From Anthracocystis setariae (lineage: Eukaryota; Basidiomycota; Ustilaginomycetes; Ustilaginales; Ustilaginaceae): a stretch of 64,000 nucleotides of DNA. A program made the position numbers and the translations under genes. This document shows, piece after piece, positions 29,330 through 41,003 of this stretch. The notes under the pieces are model-generated. The model was not told the DNA's origin. It saw only the letters and a program-made list of their open reading frames with translations, and did no database searches. The stretch lies in the NCBI GenBank assembly GCA_928724745.1, contig CAKMXJ010000032.1, forward strand, positions 744,001 to 808,000, given 5' to 3'. Position 1 is the stretch's first letter; every line of letters starts with the position of its first letter.

Positions 29330-32300
29330 GCTGACTATATAGGATCCGAAAAAGCTGTCTGTTAAAGAAATGAGAGGCATAAAAGAGTCAGTCTTTGTCA
29401 AGTATCGCCAGGAATAGACGTTTGGCTGCCTTATCGACCTGAACTCCCCGATTGCTCCAGCCCTTCCTCATCATGCCTGACACCATCATCGTACAAAAAT
29501 GATTGCGAAACGAGATGCCTTGCCAGCAGAGATCGACATTGCCGACATTTCAGGAAACCAGATTTTCGACCTTGCGAAACGCGGCACCCACTTTACTATC
29601 CTTTCCAGACGTGAGGTTCCAAGCTCAAATCAACCAAACTCATGTGAGCATCTGCAACGCGGGAGAGTCCCAAGGGGGCCCCATCGACCACGGAGACGCT
29701 CGAGCAAGGGACGAACATAGGACTCGCTCGACGTCAGAGAGGACCTCGGGACAAGCTCCAGTGACGAGTCCCTTCCGGCGGCCTCAAGCTCCAGATGAAA
29801 TCCGAAACGAAGCTGCTGAAACAGGAACACGTCTCCGCTCGCTTGTCCATGTGAGACGCAAAGGAGCACGCAGACCGCCCGCTCACGACGGCTCTTCCTA
29901 ATGCACATCGGTTTATACTTGAGTAGCTCATCTTGTTGATCGGTAATATCGTCTGTTGCCGAGGGCAATAGGCGGAAGGGCGACAGGTCCAGGAGAGTAA
30001 AGGCAAAATCCCGGAGAGGGACAGATCAAACACCTCGAGGAGATGGCATCAAACAACGTGGGGATTGGGAATAGAGATACGCACCGTGCAGGAGGGGTCC
30101 AGAACAGTGCGCCTCTTCGAGTGATCTATTGTACAGGAGGACTGTTCGCGACGAAGGTCCGATGTATTCCAGGCGAGGATCAGAGGTTGGCGAGCGAAAT
30201 CACCGAGCGAGCGTGTGGAGCAAGGGCAGAGAGAGTGAGAGGGCTAGATTAGCATCCTGCTTCAACATGATCGTCTCGCGCGACTTTGCCACTTAATGAC
30301 CTGAAAGCATACATCCTGGGATGGACGAAAAGCGACAACCAAGAAGAAAGATACCCCTCAGACTTCCAAGGAAGGTCTGCAAACCCTCATCGGACCAGAG
30401 CCGGCTGCGATCCAGACGATACAAACGATTCGAGAAGGCAGCACTGGCCACACAGCTCTCCTTCGTAAACGAAGGAGGGTTCGTGCCATGGACCTCTTGC
30501 AAGAAGATGGCCGCCAACCCATATGAATCTCTCGCAAGGAGAGCCAAAATGCCCCACCCCCCAGGGGGGATGCCAGGGTCCTAGAGTGGAAACTGCGAAT
30601 TTGGTTGGATACCAGGTTTATCATCGTCGGAGACTTGGTTGCTGGTTCATGGAAATAGAACCGGTGCTCGTCATGCCCCCCACCTCGTATGCTTCCGATC
30701 TCTCGGCGTTGTCGCATTGTCCAAAGGTACTTACACTAACACAGTTTGGAGTGATGAGCTCGGGAGGGATAGAGACAATTCCAACTGCTGACAGATGACT
30801 ACGAGCGACAAAAATAGCACAAGGAGGAACAGGAATCAGTAACCCTTTTCGACGTGAATCGTCTCTTCGAGGACGAGGTCCTGGCCAAGTCCGATGTTGC
30901 GCCCATTGCCCGTCTTTGCAAGCGCTGAGTCAAGAAATGACTCTGGCAGGAAGGAAAGGAGATCCATCAGACAGAAGTGTGCTGGCATGCACAAAAGAAA
31001 TAATAGAGCTCGTTGCGACACGAGCTTCCTTATCGTCTCGGCATGGTCGTATAGGCCGGGGAAAGGAGTGAAAAGTCATCACTGGAAAGGGGTAGGCGAA
31101 GTGTTGGGGATGGACATGAGACTGCGCCAGGAGCTGAGACATACTTACACTTAGCGTGGCGATCGACACACTCGTACTATAATACAAGTGGCCGACAAAG
31201 GGGAAGAGGGAGAGGAGAGCGAAAGATGGAGGGTTTTATAAGTAGAAAAGGAAGAATGAACGGAAGAAGCAAGTACAGGATTGTGCGGAAGTTGACAAAA
31301 ATTCTTGTCGTCTCGTTTTTGGCATTGCTCGTTGTTGCTTCAAATGTGCAGAACTGCTGCCTGCAATTTTCGAGAACAGAGGAGAAAAAAAAAATGCGCT
31401 TGTCAATCCGCAGTTGTTTTACAAATTCTCAGTTCAAGCTTTGATCACGCGTCATCATTCATTCGTACGTATTAGCGATCAAATCAAGCTCTAACATTGC
31501 TGAGCCATGCTAAGCTCGTGCTTAACGTCATCTCAGTTCAGCGTGCCTCAGCGGACGCCTCAGCGGACGCCGGCAACCGAAACTTGGCAGGGAGAAGGAA
31601 GGAGAAACAACACCTGCGGCCTTTCTGAGCACAAATTTGTAACTGCGCACCGCAGAGCTAATAATCATGCGTCCTCATTGAACCAAAGCCGGCGCCACCA
31701 CCGACAGAAACCCTAGGAGGGCTGATACATTGCACCTCGAGCCATCTGTCTGTCTCTATCCCAACACATCACAGCAACGCGCCATCCATCTCTATCCTCT
31801 CGACATACGCGGCCGATAACACAGCGTCGACACTTTCAACCGGGTCGACTGGTGTTCAGGACAGGCCTGGGTAGCTCGCATCTTACATTGTCGCTGTCAC
31901 CCCACCAACACAGCAATGAGGCCTATTCTCAACAACACATTCCTTTCTATTCAAGCTCCATCACTTCTTGGCGTACCAACATCTTGCAGCTAAATACAAA
32001 GGTCAAGACCGCAAGCTTTCTCGGTAGCTAAAACTGTATCTTCGCCAATTCTCGCGCGCCTTGTCAAGACGGCAGATTCCAACGACTGCGCACTCGTCAC
32101 CCGCCCGCTGCTGCGCCAGCACTCTACTGCCCATAAGCTCAGAGAAACAAGGCTTTGTCTCGATCAGTGTGGAATCGGCTGCGGAAGCATCTTCATCAAG
32201 TCGCGCAGCCTCTACATAATTGCTCCGAATTCGTAAGGAGTTGGGAGTGGGGCAGAAACTATCTCAGGTCACCGACTGCGCACCGATCCTCACTGCCACC

Positions 32301-32353
32301 GTCACGTAGCAGCACAGCAGAAAGCTACCAACCATAATAATCCAGCAAGCACG
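29330..32353. other. 3-kb region with possible unannotated minus-strand transcript
   Basis: No conserved protein is recognised. On the - strand there is a TATAAAA element (31234-31240), a strong splice donor GTAAGT (31148-31143), a possible acceptor CTTTCCAG ending at 31082, a second donor-like GTAAGTACC near 30733, and a 50-codon ATG frame at 30988-30836. The part from about 31,500 to 32,353 is probably the promoter and leader of the RING gene. A small tandem repeat (CCTCAGCGGACG twice) sits near 31547-31570. Confidence 0.4.
31234..31240 (-). promoter_or_regulatory. TATA-box-like element
   Basis: It reads TATAAAA on the minus strand and is followed by a CT-rich stretch and, about 90 bases on, by a consensus splice donor. 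It fits a minus-strand promoter, but no transcript is known to me. Confidence 0.4.
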
Positions 32354-33619
32354 ATGAGCCGGCCATCAGGCGGCGTCATTGACCTCACAGCGGAGGAGTC
32401 GCCTCCCGCTCATGCACCGTCCAGGAGCCATAGACCGATGCCCACGACGACCAATACCCATATCCGTGATTGGGTTTCGGGTAGCTCTTTCGGTCGCAGC
32501 TCCTCGCATGGCGTGTACAGATCACCCTCCGTGTCCGCTTCGGCATCATCCACGGGCGCAAGGCGGGCTGTCGAGCCGATCATCGTTGACAGTGACGATG
32601 AAGACGACGACGACGACGATGACACGAGCTTCACCATCACGGGTCAATCCCAGCCAATCAGAAACTCCAACTCATTGCAACGGTCATTCTCTTCGAGCGC
32701 AGCGGGTTCGTCGAATCGTTTCTCCGCCGCACCCTCACCATCTTCGCTGCGTTTCCATGATGGTATCGGTCGAGGTCCACACGGTGCAGGTTCTCGGATA
32801 CCAGGCAGTCTCGGCATTCTCCACTCGTCTTCACCAGTCCATCACCCGCTCTTCCCGCAGCGACGTGCAGCAATCCCATCGACGAGTACCACAGCTGCCC
32901 GACGTAACGGGGGCGCTGGTTCAAATGATTCCAGCAGCACGTTCCTCTCGCGCCTAGGTGGCAGTTTCCCTTTTGGCGAATTCGGATTTGGCACAACATA
33001 CAGCATGGAGCTCATAGGCTCCTTAATACGAGGCCTTCAATCGAATTCTGGAGCAAGGAATCAGCACGGCGTGCAGCGTAAGCCGCCTCAAGAGTATGAT
33101 CCCAAATGGACTCATCCATACGAAGCGCAACCAGGCTGCACCCATAACATCATCGAGCCTCCAGTCGATCTCGAGACGTATTTCGATGACAGTGCCATTG
33201 TCACAGGACCTCTACCTGAAACAACTCCGATCTGTCCTGGCTGTCGTCACGCATTGGTGATGGGTGCAAATGGGGATCGTAGGTTGTGGGCCTTACCGTG
33301 TGGCCATGTCATCGATGGCCGTTGTGTCGACAGGCTCAGCGGGCTTGCTCCGCCGGCTTCCGAAGATCCGACGCGCATGGCGATTGACAAAGGCAAGGCA
33401 AAGGCGCTCGATCCTCCCGAGGATGAGCCGCCTGCAAAGCGATTTTCCACTCGCAGCAGAGTGTCGGCAGCACCGCCGCCACCGCCGCCTCCGCGTAAGC
33501 CACCGTCACCCAAGAAGACGAAGAAGCCTAAACGCTTCGAATGTCCTGTCCAAGGTTGTGTACAGAAGTGTACCAAGGAAGCAGGCAGCAAATTTTCCGC
33601 CTGGGAAGCCTTCGTCTGA
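32354..33619 (+). CDS. RING-like protein with SUMO-interacting motifs (possible Slx5/Rfp-type STUbL)
   Basis: The 421-residue protein begins with VIDLTAEE (8-15), a textbook SUMO-interacting motif, and has a second one, PIIVDSDDED plus poly-Asp (75-90). The middle is disordered and Ser-rich. The C-terminus has a RING-like zinc site: CPGC (294-297), LPCGH (C316, H318), C324, then a ~70-residue Pro/Lys-rich insertion, and CPVQGC (397-402) with C406. The LWALPCGHV...CPV..C arrangement resembles fungal Slx5/Rfp RINGs, which recruit Slx8 to ubiquitylate SUMOylated nuclear proteins. One canonical ligand after C324 is missing, so it may need a partner for ligase activity. The ATG at 32354 places the SIM at the extreme N-terminus. 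The family assignment is inference from motifs. Confidence 0.72.
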   Translation: MSRPSGGVIDLTAEESPPAHAPSRSHRPMPTTTNTHIRDWVSGSSFGRSSSHGVYRSPSVSASASSTGARRAVEPIIVDSDDEDDDDDDDTSFTITGQSQPIRNSNSLQRSFSSSAAGSSNRFSAAPSPSSLRFHDGIGRGPHGAGSRIPGSLGILHSSSPVHHPLFPQRRAAIPSTSTTAARRNGGAGSNDSSSTFLSRLGGSFPFGEFGFGTTYSMELIGSLIRGLQSNSGARNQHGVQRKPPQEYDPKWTHPYEAQPGCTHNIIEPPVDLETYFDDSAIVTGPLPETTPICPGCRHALVMGANGDRRLWALPCGHVIDGRCVDRLSGLAPPASEDPTRMAIDKGKAKALDPPEDEPPAKRFSTRSRVSAAPPPPPPPRKPPSPKKTKKPKRFECPVQGCVQKCTKEAGSKFSAWEAFV

Positions 33620-34107
33620 GTCTCTCCGCATTTCCAGTTGCCCCAGCTTCTTCAAACGAAGTTTGTTTCATCGCTCGCGCTGTATCCTGCCTCGCTCTGT
33701 TTCGCATTATACCCTCGTCCTCTAGTTAGCAAAGAGGCGTCCGCATCTGTTGTCTTCCCGCTCCCCTTTGCATCCCATTTACTTGTGCACAGCTGCAACC
33801 ATAGCAGCTGCAGTCACCTTTTCACAACTTCGATGTCTGTGTTCTGTGCTTCAGTGAGAGATTGTCAATGTATCAGTCTGGAATGGGTGTGTTGAAAAGC
33901 CGTGGACTTGTGGGCTGTGGGCTGCGGTGTGGTGACGCGTGTGGGCTGCATGAAGTGTTTTTGGCGAGGTGTTGTTGGTTGCGACATGCGTGTGCAAGCT
34001 GTGCTTTCAGGGTCCAACCACTTGAGGCCTACCCGATTCACCTAACCTGATCAACTCTTTCGCCCACACCTTCATCTCCTTGCGTTGGATAAAGACAAGA
34101 ATCGATC
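33620..34107. other. intergenic region RING gene-BUB2 (tandem)
   Basis: About 490 bases, presumably a 3' UTR and the BUB2 promoter. I see nothing else. Confidence 0.45.
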
Positions 34108-35445
34108 ATGGCGGAAGCGGTAGCATCTTCCAATGCGGCTCACGCGTCGTCTTCTGGCTCAAGTACGATGGATAGCAGCATGAGTCGCACCTCGAGCGAA
34201 GATGCCGCAACCACCAACGCGAGGGAATGGAAAAAGTTGTTTGCCCAGCTGCAGACGCAACATCGTTCCGCCGCCTCTTCGTCCTCCTACAACACAAGGT
34301 CGAGCGCCAAGAATGCCTCTTCCGCTGCGGATAAGAGTCACGCTCAGACCAATCGAAGAGGAGGCACATCCCGCATGATGTCAGGTTCTCGGGGAGGTAG
34401 TGCAAATGCAGCTCGTCGACTGCTAGGTTCCCCCTCCTCCACCGTTTCGTCACTTCCGCCTCCGCCGTCGGATCCGATCTCACGCATCAGACACAGAATC
34501 GTCACCACGCCTCTTCCACCCGATACATACCTAACGTCGACCAACACCACTTACCGTTCGGTGGTTTGGAAACTTCTCCTGGACATTCGAGACCTCGATA
34601 TCGCGTCGTACCTCACCTTGGTCGCGAAAGGCAAATCGCCGTCGCACGAGAAGATCAGGAACGACACATTCCGCACCCTCGCCACAGACCAGGGCTTCAA
34701 GGAACGGGTTAAGGAGGAGAAGTTGATCAGACTCCTCGATGCGTTTGTGTGGAAGTTCAACCGGTCAGACGATAGTGCTGATGAGGCCGAGGCGGATGGA
34801 GAGGTGTACGAGTTCAGCTATGTGCAGGGGATGAATGTTCTGGCTGCACCGTTCCTGTACACTCTCGCGAGCGAGGTCGAAGCGTTCCGATGTTTCAGTC
34901 GGTTTATCGAGTATTGCTGTCCTCTGTATGTTCAGCCTACGCTGAGTGGTGTGCATCGTGGTCTTCAGGTAAGCAACTTGCCTCGTCTCTCGTTTCTTCT
35001 TCCGCCCTTGTAAAGTGCTGACCAAGCTTGCTCCGCGATGATTGCTCGGGAAAAGTTGTTGGATCGATGTCTGGAGCTACTCGATCCGCCGCTGTACACG
35101 CATCTGCGGTCCAAGAACCTATCTGCCGAAATCTACGCCTTTCCCTCGGTCATGACGCTCTGTGCATGTACACCTCCTCTTCCTGAAGTCCTCCAACTTT
35201 GGGACTTTCTCCTCGCTTTTGGAGTCCACTTCAACGTCCTCTGCATCGTAGCCCAACTCCACATCATGCGTTCTGACCTTCTCGAAAGTTCAAGCCCCAT
35301 GAAACTTCTTCGGAACCTCCCACCGCTGGATGCAAGGAAGATCATCAACGTCACCGTAACCCTGGCAAGAGATATCCCCGCTAACCTCTTCCAAGATCTC
35401 GTCAAACATCCTTACCACCCAGAAAGCGTACCCGGCTTCATCTAA
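34108..35445 (+). CDS. BUB2: mitotic-exit GAP Bub2 (TBC domain; S. pombe Cdc16 orthologue)
   Basis: Exons 34108-34968 and 35056-35445 give 416 residues. The 87-nt intron (GTAAGC...AAAAG, with CTGAC as likely branch site near 35015) joins HRGLQ to LLDRCLELLDPPL between codons, as expected from the family. The TBC domain spans about 120-390. Both catalytic elements are intact: the arginine finger IRNDTFR (183-189, IxxDxxR) and the glutamine finger YVQGM (238-242). The stretch SAEIYAFPSVMTLCACTPPLPEV is diagnostic of Bub2/Cdc16. With Bfa1/Byr4 it inactivates the Tem1/Spg1 GTPase at spindle poles and restrains mitotic exit or septation (family knowledge). The first ~110 residues are a Ser-rich extension not present in yeast Bub2. 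Confidence 0.92.
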
Positions 35446-36197
35446 CCTTTTCGCCCCAAACCCCCCAATCCCCTGCGCTCACGTATACCCCCCCCCTCCC
35501 TCCCCTCCCCCACACACACCCAACAACGCCCCGAACTGAACACATGGTAAAACAGTAAATCGAAACATTGGCAAAGGTGCAAATGAGACAGCTACAGCAC
35601 AGGAGATTCTTGAAAAAAAAGGAGGAATAAGGTCGCAGAGAGCGACAAAAGAAACAAGGGACAGGGGAGGCGAGGCATCATATTGCATGTCGCCCCCCAC
35701 TAGCTACAGAACAGCGGATGGACAAGATAAAAGATGCATCGGAATATGGTATGTACACTTGAACAGAGGAGAGATTGTTGAGACGCCCATAAGGATATGT
35801 TTGAGCGAGCGGTATTGAGTGATGATGGCTCGAAGTTGGTTTTTCTTGTGATGATATTATTGCAAGATCCGTCCGTTTTAAAGTTGATGATGATCCATTC
35901 GCGACATGCAAGGCACACCATCATACATCTTAGGTAGCGGTCAGGCGGCAGAGTTGTAAACTTGTCTTCTTCTTTTCCTTGGGGTTGCAGAGAGTGTAGC
36001 ACACCTGAGTACAGCTCGTGACAAGGCCAACAGTCGTTCGTAAAAGTGAATGCAGCGACTAGCAGCACCAGACTCGGTGAATCCGCTCTACATGCATCGC
36101 CACAACTCCGAGCGCCATCGGCCATTCCGAAACTTCACTTGTGTCATTCGCTGCGCTACCGAACCGCTTCCGATCCTATGCTGCTACAGAGGTCCAT
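35446..36197. other. convergent 3' region BUB2/GSK3
   Basis: About 750 bases. A C-rich/CA tract lies near 35486-35520. These are presumed 3' UTRs; no gene is seen. Confidence 0.45.
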
Positions 36198-37400
36198 TTA
36201 GTCGAGCGTGACCTTCATGGACTCGAGAGGAATGGGCTGGAAGTTGTGAATATCAATGCCGCGCGACAAGAGCTCTGCCTCGGCGTGCTGGGGTACAAGG
36301 CGCGAGATAAGATCAGGTCGAACGGAAAGCTCCTCCTTGGTCCAGTTGAACAGAGGTGGGATCTCACGACCGTTGGGCATGCGGACGTCGCCAGTGCGCA
36401 GCTCGTCGAAGAAGGGGTGGCAGAGCGCCTCGATGGCCGTGAGACGTGCGCTCGGGGTGTACTCGAGGAGTCGCGAGATCAGATCGATCGCATCGGGCGG
36501 TGTGCGGGGTCGGAAGACCTTGGAGAAGGGGTGAGGTCGGATCTGAGGGAATTTGTGCTCCATGTAGTTGGGGTTCATCGTCTTGATCTGCTCTCGCGAG
36601 GGGGTACCGAGCACCTTGATGATTTCCACGAGCTGGTCGATGCCGCTCTCGCCAGGGAAGAGGGGCTGTCCCTGCATAAGCTCGGCCATGACACATCCCG
36701 TCGACCAAATATCGATGTTGGTGGTGTAGTTGGTGGCTCCGAAGATGAGCTCAGGAGCTCGGTAGTATCTCGAGCAGATGTAGCTGACGTTGGGCTCTCC
36801 TGCAATGAGGATCTTGGCGGAACCAAAGTCGCAGAGCTTCAAGATGCCGGTGGCAGGGTCAAGAAGGAGGTTTTGTGGCTTGATGTCTCGGTGGCAGATG
36901 CCGATCGAGTGAATGTAGGCCAAACTTCGTAGCAATTGGTACATGTAGAGCTTGATGAGCAGCATGGGCATGGTCTGCTTGAGCTTGGCGTAGTGACGCG
37001 AGGCGCGGTAGACGGTCTCGGGGACGTATTCTTGCACAAGATTGAGGAAGACCTCGTCCTTTTTGTCGCCGTTGGAGTAGAAGAAAGCCTTGAGGTCGAC
37101 CACGTTAGGATGGGTGACGATCCTCATGATCTGAAGCTCTCGGTTCTTGAATCGCTTGTCTTGCAACACCTTCTTGATGGCAACCTCGTCGCTTTTTTCG
37201 GACGAGCCTTCGCCGTCCATTGGTGTTACGAGCTTTGCCTGGAACACAACGCCGAAGCTACCGTTGCCGATGACTTTGCAGTTGGTGTAGGCGATCTCTT
37301 TCTGCTCCCCGGTCTTGCCATGGGAGGCAAGGACCTTGATGACCTTATTGGGGTCATCGAGTGGGTTGAGCTTGACGCCATTGAGCGGCGCGTTGGACAT
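36198..37400 (-). CDS. GSK3: glycogen synthase kinase 3 (GSK-3/Mck1/Skp1 family)
   Basis: The 400-residue Ser/Thr kinase is almost all catalytic domain. It shows the glycine loop IGNGSFG (44-50), Lys76 in VAIKK, the phosphate-priming pocket arginine R87 in [14 protein letters not shown] (170-177), DFG (191-193) and the activation-loop tyrosine Y207 in [13 protein letters not shown], all hallmarks of GSK-3. The C-lobe motif [20 protein letters not shown] and the tail LFNWTKEEL are also typical. In smuts and other fungi this kinase is expected to act in growth, stress and virulence signalling (inference). The ATG at 37400 gives a short 35-residue N-terminal extension, as in the family. It has no intron. 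A CACT repeat lies about 545 bases upstream. Confidence 0.96.
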   Translation of the reverse strand: MSNAPLNGVKLNPLDDPNKVIKVLASHGKTGEQKEIAYTNCKVIGNGSFGVVFQAKLVTPMDGEGSSEKSDEVAIKKVLQDKRFKNRELQIMRIVTHPNVVDLKAFFYSNGDKKDEVFLNLVQEYVPETVYRASRHYAKLKQTMPMLLIKLYMYQLLRSLAYIHSIGICHRDIKPQNLLLDPATGILKLCDFGSAKILIAGEPNVSYICSRYYRAPELIFGATNYTTNIDIWSTGCVMAELMQGQPLFPGESGIDQLVEIIKVLGTPSREQIKTMNPNYMEHKFPQIRPHPFSKVFRPRTPPDAIDLISRLLEYTPSARLTAIEALCHPFFDELRTGDVRMPNGREIPPLFNWTKEELSVRPDLISRLVPQHAEAELLSRGIDIHNFQPIPLESMKVTLD

Positions 37401-37944
37401 GGTCGGATGCGGACGAGGCCCAAGATGGCGGGTTCGAAAAGAGGGTTGTTAAAGCTCTGACGGAATGGGCTACAGGCGACTGGAAAGGCTCGATGCTATC
37501 AGCGACAGATTACACCGACGAGCTTAGCTGCAGAAACCCACGGTGCGAGTATGCGAGATGCGTTGTAGGTAGCGGGCGGTGCCAGCGGGATCCGTATCGG
37601 ACGGGACTAGGTATTCGACGGTGTCGCGCGATGAGATGAGCCGAAGCGGTACGTGGACAGCAATGACAAAGATTGGCGCGGGAGGAAAGAAGGTGAGCGA
37701 CGATAGGAGAATGCCAAGGTTCGTAGTCGATGACACGGTAACGATGGAGATGATGGTAGCAGATGAACGCAGATGGAGACGAGCCACTGAACGCGGACCG
37801 TGAAGCGTTGAGCGTGGAGCGTGCAGAGTGGGTGATCCAGCGGCAGTCAAAGTGGAGTCAACTCAACTGTAGCCAATAAATGACGGTTTGGGCAGACGAG
37901 CAGGCCGCAGACGAGACCCAAGTTGAATGGGCGGGCCAGCCAGC

Positions 37945-37976
37945 CACTCACTCACTCACTCACTCACTCACTCACT
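37945..37976. repeat. (CACT)n tetranucleotide microsatellite, about 8 units
   Basis: A tandem CACT tract about 545 bases upstream of the GSK3 start. Confidence 0.9.
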
Positions 37977-39051
37977 CTGGCTGAGGCCGTGCCACCATTT
38001 CTATTGGTCTTTGTTTTTCTACTGCCCCAAGCGGTAGGGTCAAGACTGGTCTAGAGCCATGTCACAGAAAATTCCCCTTTTTTTTTGCGCTGCTGGGTTT
38101 TTCGTTTCCTGCGAGTCTAAGTGAAGGCGCCCAGTCGAGATTGGTCGCTGGACCTGGAGAATTACAAACTGCATCAATTCAGGTTGCTCGAGCTGGATTT
38201 GAACGCAACCAATCTAGAGTCTGGTCTGCATCCAAAAAGCCAAGTCAAGTTCACTAGACAGCGCCGCCATACTCAATCAAGGTCACAGGCATCTTTAAAC
38301 ACTAGTCTCTTACCGCATTGATTGTAGCTTCAACTTTTGATCTCATCCATTCTACCATCTAGCGATCCTGTTCCCCTGATCATGTATGGCCTTTGACGTT
38401 TCAGGACTGGGGAACGAAGTTCAATATGCACATGCGAACGCTTTCAATAGACGGCTGTAGGTTGAGCAGGCGAGTCAGTTGCTACGAGGTTTGGGCTCAA
38501 GGAAAATAAACAAGTTGGGTATCCGTGCGTTCCAACATGTTGTAGTTGGCCCTGAATGGGCGAACGGGGGGCTGGAGCACATCTTTGCGCGTGCCTACAG
38601 AGTAGCAGCAGCAGTAGGCCTCATGACTTTGAGTTTTATTTTGACTCTCTGCGCGTCAGAGGAGGAGGTGACACTGCAACGATCCAACACCAAAACGCGC
38701 CTTGGAAATTGAGCAACCGAAGCAGGACTGCAGCTCAACAAAAGCAACCACTGACGGCGACAGCAGCGTGCAGAGACGTCGATTAATGCTGTAGACTGTA
38801 GTTGGCCATACCGGGGCTGGAACAAAGTTCGGTACCGTTGAGACATCCAACACTGCCCGAAAGCCTTACTCGCTTGGCAATAGTACACAGTCCTAGCCTT
38901 TTGCTCCAATATCACGCCCGCCCTTCGGTACTGTAACAGCACTACTGTATAGCAGGATGGTCCCCGCAAAGAGAGTGGCTTGAGCGCGCCACGCGCTCGC
39001 CTATTGCCTTGGCTCCGCCTTCGAAGCTGTCTGTAGAATTCTCCGCTCTAG

Positions 39052-39072
39052 GCTAGCGTGGCCCACGCTAGC
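39052..39072. repeat. 21-bp perfect inverted repeat
   Basis: Two 10-bp arms, GCTAGCGTGG and CCACGCTAGC, are separated by one base. It lies isolated in gene-poor DNA, about 1.9 kb upstream of the secreted esterase. It could be a dimeric regulator site or a short hairpin. Confidence 0.7.
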
Positions 39073-40904
39073 ATTGCTTCATTGCCAGAATCAAGTGGCA
39101 CTCCGCGGCGAAGGTTATATGGATCCAGAGCACGTTCAGCATCTGAAGCCGATGGCGCTGCCTGTCTCTGAAGTCGTACTGCAAAGGCTTCACAGCTTAT
39201 CCAGAGATCAAACCTGTAACAGGTGCTACTGTACTACCCAGACAGCCTGTCATCTTGCCGACTCTCAAGAAATTTTCTCTGCGGGATGTGTGGGCGTGAG
39301 CAACAGAACCCAATCATGACAGTGAAGCGTTACAACGAGCCATTGCTCTCTGTGTATTGCAACATATCCCGGAATGCGGTGGTCGCCAGCGCTGTATTGA
39401 TCGGACGCACATCAACATTTATTCTAGACTTCAGGTCATCCGTGCCCTTCTATGACATGTGAGACTCCCTTGCTCACCAATCCCCCTGCCATGTCGGGCT
39501 CGAGCATCCTAGGCCGCACAATTCGAAGAAGCACCTTGCTCCCTTCAAAGACGTGCTGTTGCAGATGCCTCGGTACGTTACCAGCCCGCCGAGGAGACGA
39601 ATTCTCGGCTTGTCGGGCAGCCCCTTGCCTCGTGACCCTGCACCGACCTTGACTGCCCAGAAATCAAGGTTGTATTTTGCAGATCTATCATGGTGGGCAC
39701 ATGAGCGCAAACACGCATCGCACAATTTGGCAGCCAGAAACTGCCTGGCACATCGATCTTCCAGCCTGGTGAGCCCATCCGACACTTGTCAACCCGGTGC
39801 CACCTCTGCTGCATTCTGAACACATGGCGAGCAGCACCAAACAACGGAAACTATCGAGCCTTTGCAGGGTTCCCTGTCTTGTCCCTGCATCAGATCGGAT
39901 CAAATCTTGCCAAAAATTGAGCTGTCGCGCCCCACCTCGTCGGGCTCTTTGTTATCGCAAGTCGCCAACTTCGCTTGATCGAACAGAACTCACCTGCCCT
40001 GACCAACGCGTTTGCAGCGGAACCTACGGTACGTCAATTTGGAAAGGTACAAGTCCGATCCGTCAAGACACCGAACCGGTCGATATGACAACCATCCCGT
40101 TCAGTAGGGAATGAGGCTTTGTAGGCTCTCACGGGACGTGCCTTGTCAACCTTGTTTTCTGGCAATATCGAGCTCACTCCCCTGGATTCCTATTTGATCA
40201 TGGATACCCACCAACGATCACACTTTGCCATCCCTGAAGGGCCCCATCAAATGAAAGCCCACAGACAGGAGCTGCTTGGATAGCCACAAATGGGATCTAC
40301 AGACAGATGGTGAAAGCACAACGGTTGCAAGATGGTGCGTCATGTCGTTTACCAATTGGGTTCCCTGGCTGAAGTTCTACCTCTACAACAACGTGTTGGT
40401 GCGCCATCTCCTACCGTTCTTGGCAGAACGTGCACCTTTCAACTTAAGCCATGGCCTACAACTGCACATTGCCATCAGGATTTAGCTCAGCCATCTGTGG
40501 ATATTGCAGAAGGAAGTTTCGAGGATCGAAAGTCTCTTGCCGACACTTGCCTTGCCGGCTGACGGGCCGGCAAAGCAAATCTTTTCGGCTCCAAGACCCA
40601 CAGTGAATCTCATGGAGCTGCGGCGGCAAGCAGGTCACCCATCGATCAGATCTACCTTCACTCACTAATCATGTGGGCTGTCAAGCTCTAGCATGATGCA
40701 AGACGCGTGCTCCAAGCCTATTCAATTGCTCGTACACGACTTCATCTACCGTCTCTTCTGCATCCCCGCTCTTTGCTCATAATGACTGGGCACAAGCATG
40801 CCAAGGCAAGGTGAGGACACCCTCTTTCATGAGAGGGAACCCGCTATGCCGCATCAGACTCTTCCTGGTCTCCACTCAGCTCTCCTCAGCGGCATCGTTG
40901 TGCG

Positions 40905-40912
40905 CATATAAG
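40905..40912 (+). promoter_or_regulatory. TATA-box-like element of the esterase gene
   Basis: CATATAAG lies about 95 bases upstream of the esterase ATG at 41004, a plausible distance for a fungal core promoter with a short leader. Confidence 0.45.
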
Positions 40913-41003
40913 AGAAAGCCCAGATGTCTGCCTACAGTGCATCCCTTAGAATTCCTCACTTCTCCCCCTCCTCTTGCCCTGCCACCCCCAAGGATCTCTG
41001 ATT

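Larger units (their letters stand above)
37401..41003. other. 3.6-kb gene-poor region between GSK3 and the secreted esterase
   Basis: The GSK3 promoter and leader occupy the first part, and the esterase promoter the last. In between I see only short frames without coding character. A (CACT)n microsatellite (37945-37976) and a perfect inverted repeat (39052-39072) are present. A weak tRNA B-box-like match near 38195 does not fold as a T-arm. There is no transposon signature. Confidence 0.5.

Noticed and set aside
29503..29901. 132-codon plus-strand frame and overlapping small frames
   Set aside because: Arg/Pro/Thr-rich sequence with no family match and competing frames on both strands; no splice model makes a coherent protein.
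31547..31575. Short tandem CCTCAGCGGACG repeat, considered as a CRISPR-like or regulatory array
   Set aside because: Only two full copies without spacers; a minor tandem duplication in leader DNA.
37425..37440. GGTTCGAA motif as part of a tRNA gene
   Set aside because: The conserved CC is missing and no cloverleaf can be drawn; it lies in the GSK3 leader.
38190..38240. tRNA-like B-box (GTTCAAATC on the minus strand)
   Set aside because: The T-arm stem does not pair, and no acceptor or D-arm is found at the right distance.
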